Shown here one piece after another: positions 61,567-64,000 of a stretch of DNA of 64,000 nt; position 1 is the first letter of the stretch, and each line of letters begins with the position of its first letter. The stretch lies in the NCBI GenBank assembly GCA_023441055.1, contig JAEZQY010000009.1, positions 3,142-67,141 on the forward strand. The letters run 5' to 3'. A model generated the notes under the pieces. The model ran no database searches and was not told the DNA's origin. It saw only the letters and a list, made by a program, of their open reading frames with translations. Source of the DNA: Bacillota bacterium (GTDB lineage: Bacteria; Bacillota; Bacilli; Paenibacillales; UBA4045). Position numbers and translations under genes: made by a program.

Positions 61567-61615
61567 TATGTGTCGTTATCTTCGGACAGGGGTTCAAATC
61601 CCCTCGCCTCCACCA
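61567..61615 (+). repeat. Right attachment repeat, copy of the tmRNA 3' end
   Basis: Identical to 59759-59807. Similarity with the tmRNA tail continues, imperfectly, for about 35 bases upstream (61531-61566, including ATCCGTGACTACACCC), so part of the older tmRNA end was kept. Confidence 0.9.
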
Positions 61616-61618
61616 TGT

Positions 61619-61647
61619 AAAACCCGACCTCACGCGGTCGGGTTTTT
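61619..61647 (+). terminator. Terminator after the right attachment repeat
   Basis: AAAACCCGACC / GGTCGGGTTTTT around a six-base loop. Probably the original ssrA terminator. Confidence 0.9.
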
Positions 61648-61783
61648 GCATGTGTGGAAAGGTGAATGGTTGAACCCCACTAAGTCCGAAGAAGACAGGG
61701 GATATCCCGCACCGACGGAGCGATGGAGATAGCCTCTGTGGATAACTTCAGCGTAGGGGTATTGTATCGGAATCTCAACCGAA

Positions 61784-63154
61784 TTACTCCAATTCAAGCT
61801 TTACCGTTAATTCATCCAACAGCCTAATATCGGTTTGAGTCATCGTGCCGAGCACATAAGGTTGCAGTGGGTCTAGAGGTGGATATTCCAGTACATAAGT
61901 ATAAGAAGTATCGCTTATTCGCGTTCGCTTTCCGTTATCAGAGATAATCATCTGACCATCAGCTGTCTCCATCCATAATGAGGCATATTGTGTATATGGA
62001 ACCTTTCCCTTGATTTCATAATAAATCAGCGTTTTGTCATTCATGAACGCTACATCTTTTACAATGACTTCCCCGACCTCCCCTTGAGATAGGACAATGG
62101 GGAATTCATTTGTTAATGTAGAAGTTACTTTTTTAATTTCATTCTTATGTGCAAGCAAGGTATACGGTGTCACATAAACCTCTTTCGTGCCGTTAGTAAG
62201 CGGAGTGAAGCGGACAGATCCTCTCGAAATGCCATTCTCATCGGTTGAAAACCGTGAATCCAGACGTTCGATCAGCATGCCTCGCTCATCCTTAAGCTGA
62301 AAGCGGAGCCAGTCGGTATCTCCAACATATTCGAAGTTCAGCATAGTTGTTACAGGCGTTAATAAATAGCTTGTTAATTGGAACTGTCCATCCTTTGACT
62401 TGGCCTTATATCCATCTGCAAGTACTTTGGATTGACTATTCTCTAATGCTTTATTAGTAATAGATGACTTGAAGCTCCATTCGCCTGTAACCCGATTCGT
62501 CTTGGCTGAGTTGTCGTCTGTAAATCCCAACACTTCTCCAATTTTTAGTTCTAAATCGAAGTGATCTATCACCGTCCACTGATCAATGTCGAGCGTCATG
62601 ATACCAACAGCTTGATTGGCATTGATCCGATGAGGTTTTGTGCTTAGTGTAACTCCCGGTTGGGGTACATCATTGATAGTGATGGAAACATCGCCGAGAA
62701 ATAGTAAATTAGTCATCTCCTCTGAATTGATTTCATAACCAATAGACAGCCTTGCGCCATCATATATGACATCCTGTAACTTGATCGTAACGCCATTGTC
62801 ACTTGCTTCTTCATTGAAGGGAGAAGTTAATTCTGCGTTCTCGCTGTTAATAATTCCTCTGTCACCAGCAAATGAAAAGATATTTCCGTCAAAGATCTTG
62901 CCCATGATCGGGATTTTTCGCAATTGCTCAGCTGACGCAGGAAATGATGATAATACGCCGAAAATTAGGACTACAGCGATGAGAGAATAGGCTGCGGCGA
63001 ACAGCCTTCTTCTGAAGACTGGCTTGTTTATTTTCTGTGTTGTTTTCACGTTGTGTACTTCTAACACTCGCTCTTGCAATTGAATGCGCGGCAGTTTGGT
63101 TTCTTGAAATTTATGTTTTAATTCCTGTTCATAAGTATGAAAAGTGTTGTTCAT
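61784..63154 (-). CDS. DUF4179 anti-sigma-like membrane protein
   Basis: 456 residues. A short cytoplasmic N-terminus, one membrane segment at about 51-70 (SLIAVVLIFGVLSSFPASAE) and a large extracytoplasmic part of beta-rich character containing the DUF4179 region. Genes of this type lie next to ECF sigma factors and their N-termini are thought to bind the sigma factor. It overlaps the sigma gene by 26 bases and is on the same strand, so translation is coupled. ATG 63154 follows AAGGAGGCAGG. Confidence 0.88.
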   Translation of the reverse strand: MNNTFHTYEQELKHKFQETKLPRIQLQERVLEVHNVKTTQKINKPVFRRRLFAAAYSLIAVVLIFGVLSSFPASAEQLRKIPIMGKIFDGNIFSFAGDRGIINSENAELTSPFNEEASDNGVTIKLQDVIYDGARLSIGYEINSEEMTNLLFLGDVSITINDVPQPGVTLSTKPHRINANQAVGIMTLDIDQWTVIDHFDLELKIGEVLGFTDDNSAKTNRVTGEWSFKSSITNKALENSQSKVLADGYKAKSKDGQFQLTSYLLTPVTTMLNFEYVGDTDWLRFQLKDERGMLIERLDSRFSTDENGISRGSVRFTPLTNGTKEVYVTPYTLLAHKNEIKKVTSTLTNEFPIVLSQGEVGEVIVKDVAFMNDKTLIYYEIKGKVPYTQYASLWMETADGQMIISDNGKRTRISDTSYTYVLEYPPLDPLQPYVLGTMTQTDIRLLDELTVKLELE

Positions 63155-63701
63155 CTTCGCCTGCCTCCTTATTAACTAAATAACCTTTTAACTTCTTAAG
63201 TGCCCGTTCATATCTCTTTCGCACAGCCGAATAGCTTATGTCGAGTTGCTCTGCTATTTCTTCGAACCTATTCTCTTCAACAATTCGCAGCAAAATAATA
63301 TGTCGTTCCTTCGGGGTAAGCTGAAGCAACGCCCCTTGCAGTTCAACATTGTATGCCAGCCCCTCTGTCGGCTGATCCGATTGTAAAACCGACATTGACC
63401 GTGAAAATAAGCGTAATATTCCGTCATAAATTTGAGCACGCTTGAGCTTGTTTAGACATTCATGGTAAGCGATTTTATACAACCACGCTCTAAAGGATGT
63501 TCCTTCGCGGTACTGCTCTAGCCGTTCGAGGCCTTTCACAAATACATCTTGCGTTACATCTTCGGCTTCTTGTAACTGTCCAAGCATATGGAAGCAGTAC
63601 TTAAATAGGTGCTGCTGATAATTCGATACTATCGTACCGTAATGCTGCTTATCCCCGTTCTTCACTGCCCGCACCAATTGATCCACGTCAGCCATTTCCA
63701 T
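63129..63701 (-). CDS. ECF RNA polymerase sigma factor
   Basis: About 190 residues with sigma region 2 (NYQQHLFKYCFHMLGQLQEA, then EDVTQDVFVKG with FRAWLYKIAYHECLN) and region 4 (LTPKERHIILLRIVEENRFE, then LDISYSAVRKRYERALKKLK). ECF sigmas switch on small regulons when a membrane partner releases them. I chose ATG 63701, after GGGGAGGGGG; the frame opens to 63746 without a ribosome site and another Met lies at 63695. It is cotranscribed with the DUF4179 gene. The signal is unknown. Confidence 0.93.
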   Translation of the reverse strand: MEMADVDQLVRAVKNGDKQHYGTIVSNYQQHLFKYCFHMLGQLQEAEDVTQDVFVKGLERLEQYREGTSFRAWLYKIAYHECLNKLKRAQIYDGILRLFSRSMSVLQSDQPTEGLAYNVELQGALLQLTPKERHIILLRIVEENRFEEIAEQLDISYSAVRKRYERALKKLKGYLVNKEAGEDEQHFSYL

Positions 63702-63795
63702 GTTCCCCCTCCCCATGAATGGATTTTGTCTTCCTATGTATAACAATTAAGCAAGTGTGTTTAGGACACTAATGGTTTACTTGCGTATCACACTC

Positions 63796-63823
63796 ATTAT
63801 AATTTCCAGCAATCAGCCTGTAA
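63796..63823 (-). promoter_or_regulatory. Candidate promoter of the sigma gene
   Basis: On the minus strand TTACAG (63823-63818), a 16-base spacer and a perfect TATAAT (63801-63796). No ECF-type autoregulatory promoter was clear. Confidence 0.4.
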
Positions 63824-63854
63824 CTATTGAACAGTCCTTGTTGGATGCTTTTAT

Positions 63855-64000
63855 AGACGGTACCGTACAGAAAAGAAACTTAAACGTGCTGAAGCTAAGA
63901 TTAAGTTATTAGAAGTGGAGAACGAATTCTTAAAAAAGCTCGAGGCTTTAGAAAGGCGGGTGAAGAGCGATCACTAACACCTTCAGAGATCTTTGAGCTC
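63855..64000 (+). pseudogene. IS3-family transposase remnant (OrfA end and start of OrfB), cut by the window edge
   Basis: From about 63855 a frame without a start reads KKLKRAEAKIKLLEVENEFL, then KKLEALERRV and a stop at 63977, the leucine-zipper end of IS3-type OrfA. A second frame then gives GEERSLTPSEIFEL to the window edge, the usual beginning of the OrfB part, which in IS3 is reached by a -1 frameshift. The 5' part of OrfA and the left end of the element are not seen. The element continues beyond the window. Confidence 0.65.

Larger units (their letters stand above)
59808..61615 (+). mobile_element. 1.8-kb AT-rich insert at the ssrA 3' end (island remnant or satellite)
   Basis: Lies between two copies of the ssrA terminal 49 bases. 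It contains a terminator, a doubtful minus-strand frame, a decayed HicB-like gene, a cold-shock gene and an excisionase-like gene. No integrase is present, so it is a remnant or an element moved by an integrase in trans. It is much AT-richer than the genes to its left. Confidence 0.8.

Overview
The window looks like a chromosomal segment of an endospore-forming Firmicute, most likely Paenibacillus, Cohnella or a close relative. The reasons are spoVA sporulation genes, a moderately high GC core, and a gene order that largely repeats the Bacillus subtilis series hprK-lgt-ppaX, his operon, trxB-rapZ-yvcK-whiA-crh, clpP, cggR-gapA-pgk-tpi-gpmI-eno, secG-rnr-smpB-ssrA. The genus is inferred from gene order and protein character only.

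Layout. 1-2409 (minus): DUF421 gene, spoVAC, spoVAD and partial spoVAE, a forespore dipicolinate channel operon. 2577-4892: a PucR-type regulator and an MsmX/UgpC-type sugar ABC ATPase. 5063-9384: hprK, lgt, ppaX, an acyltransferase and an AAC(3)-family acetyltransferase. 9572-16939: hisZ-G-D-B-H-F-IE plus a histidinol-phosphatase gene. hisA is missing from its usual place between hisH and hisF, where a 51-bp tandem repeat sits. 17689-25725: prs, a TPR protein, trxB, ROK glucokinase, rapZ, yvcK, whiA and a Crh-locus HPr-like protein that keeps His15.

25958-46352 is an accessory block between the crh and clpP loci. It holds (a) a FadR-type regulator with a Cys/Met PLP enzyme; (b) a YesM/YesN-type two-component system, a sugar ABC importer (binding protein and two permeases), a large beta-propeller glycosidase-like protein and an MFS exporter or importer; (c) an AT-richer module of a YesS-like AraC regulator, LplB/LplC-type permeases, a binding lipoprotein, an FAD oxidoreductase and a sialidase-fold protein. 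Neither importer has its own ATPase, so the MsmX-like ATPase at 3768-4892 is the obvious shared energiser.

46429-59807: clpP under a CtsR box, tRNA-Arg(CCG), cggR and the complete lower glycolysis operon, a sugar-phosphate isomerase-like gene, secG, rnr, smpB and ssrA (tmRNA). 59808-61615 is a 1.8-kb AT-rich insert in the 3' end of ssrA, bounded by a perfect 49-bp direct repeat. It carries a cold-shock gene, an excisionase-like gene and a decayed HicB-like gene, but no integrase. 61784-63701 (minus) is an ECF sigma factor with a DUF4179 anti-sigma partner, and the window ends inside an IS3-family transposase remnant.

The core has a carbon-control theme: HPr kinase, Crh/HPr, YvcK, RapZ, glucokinase, CggR and glycolysis surround an accessory block for uptake and breakdown of unknown glycans. 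Several intergenic regions carry short tandem or dispersed repeats that start in or next to the last codons of core genes.
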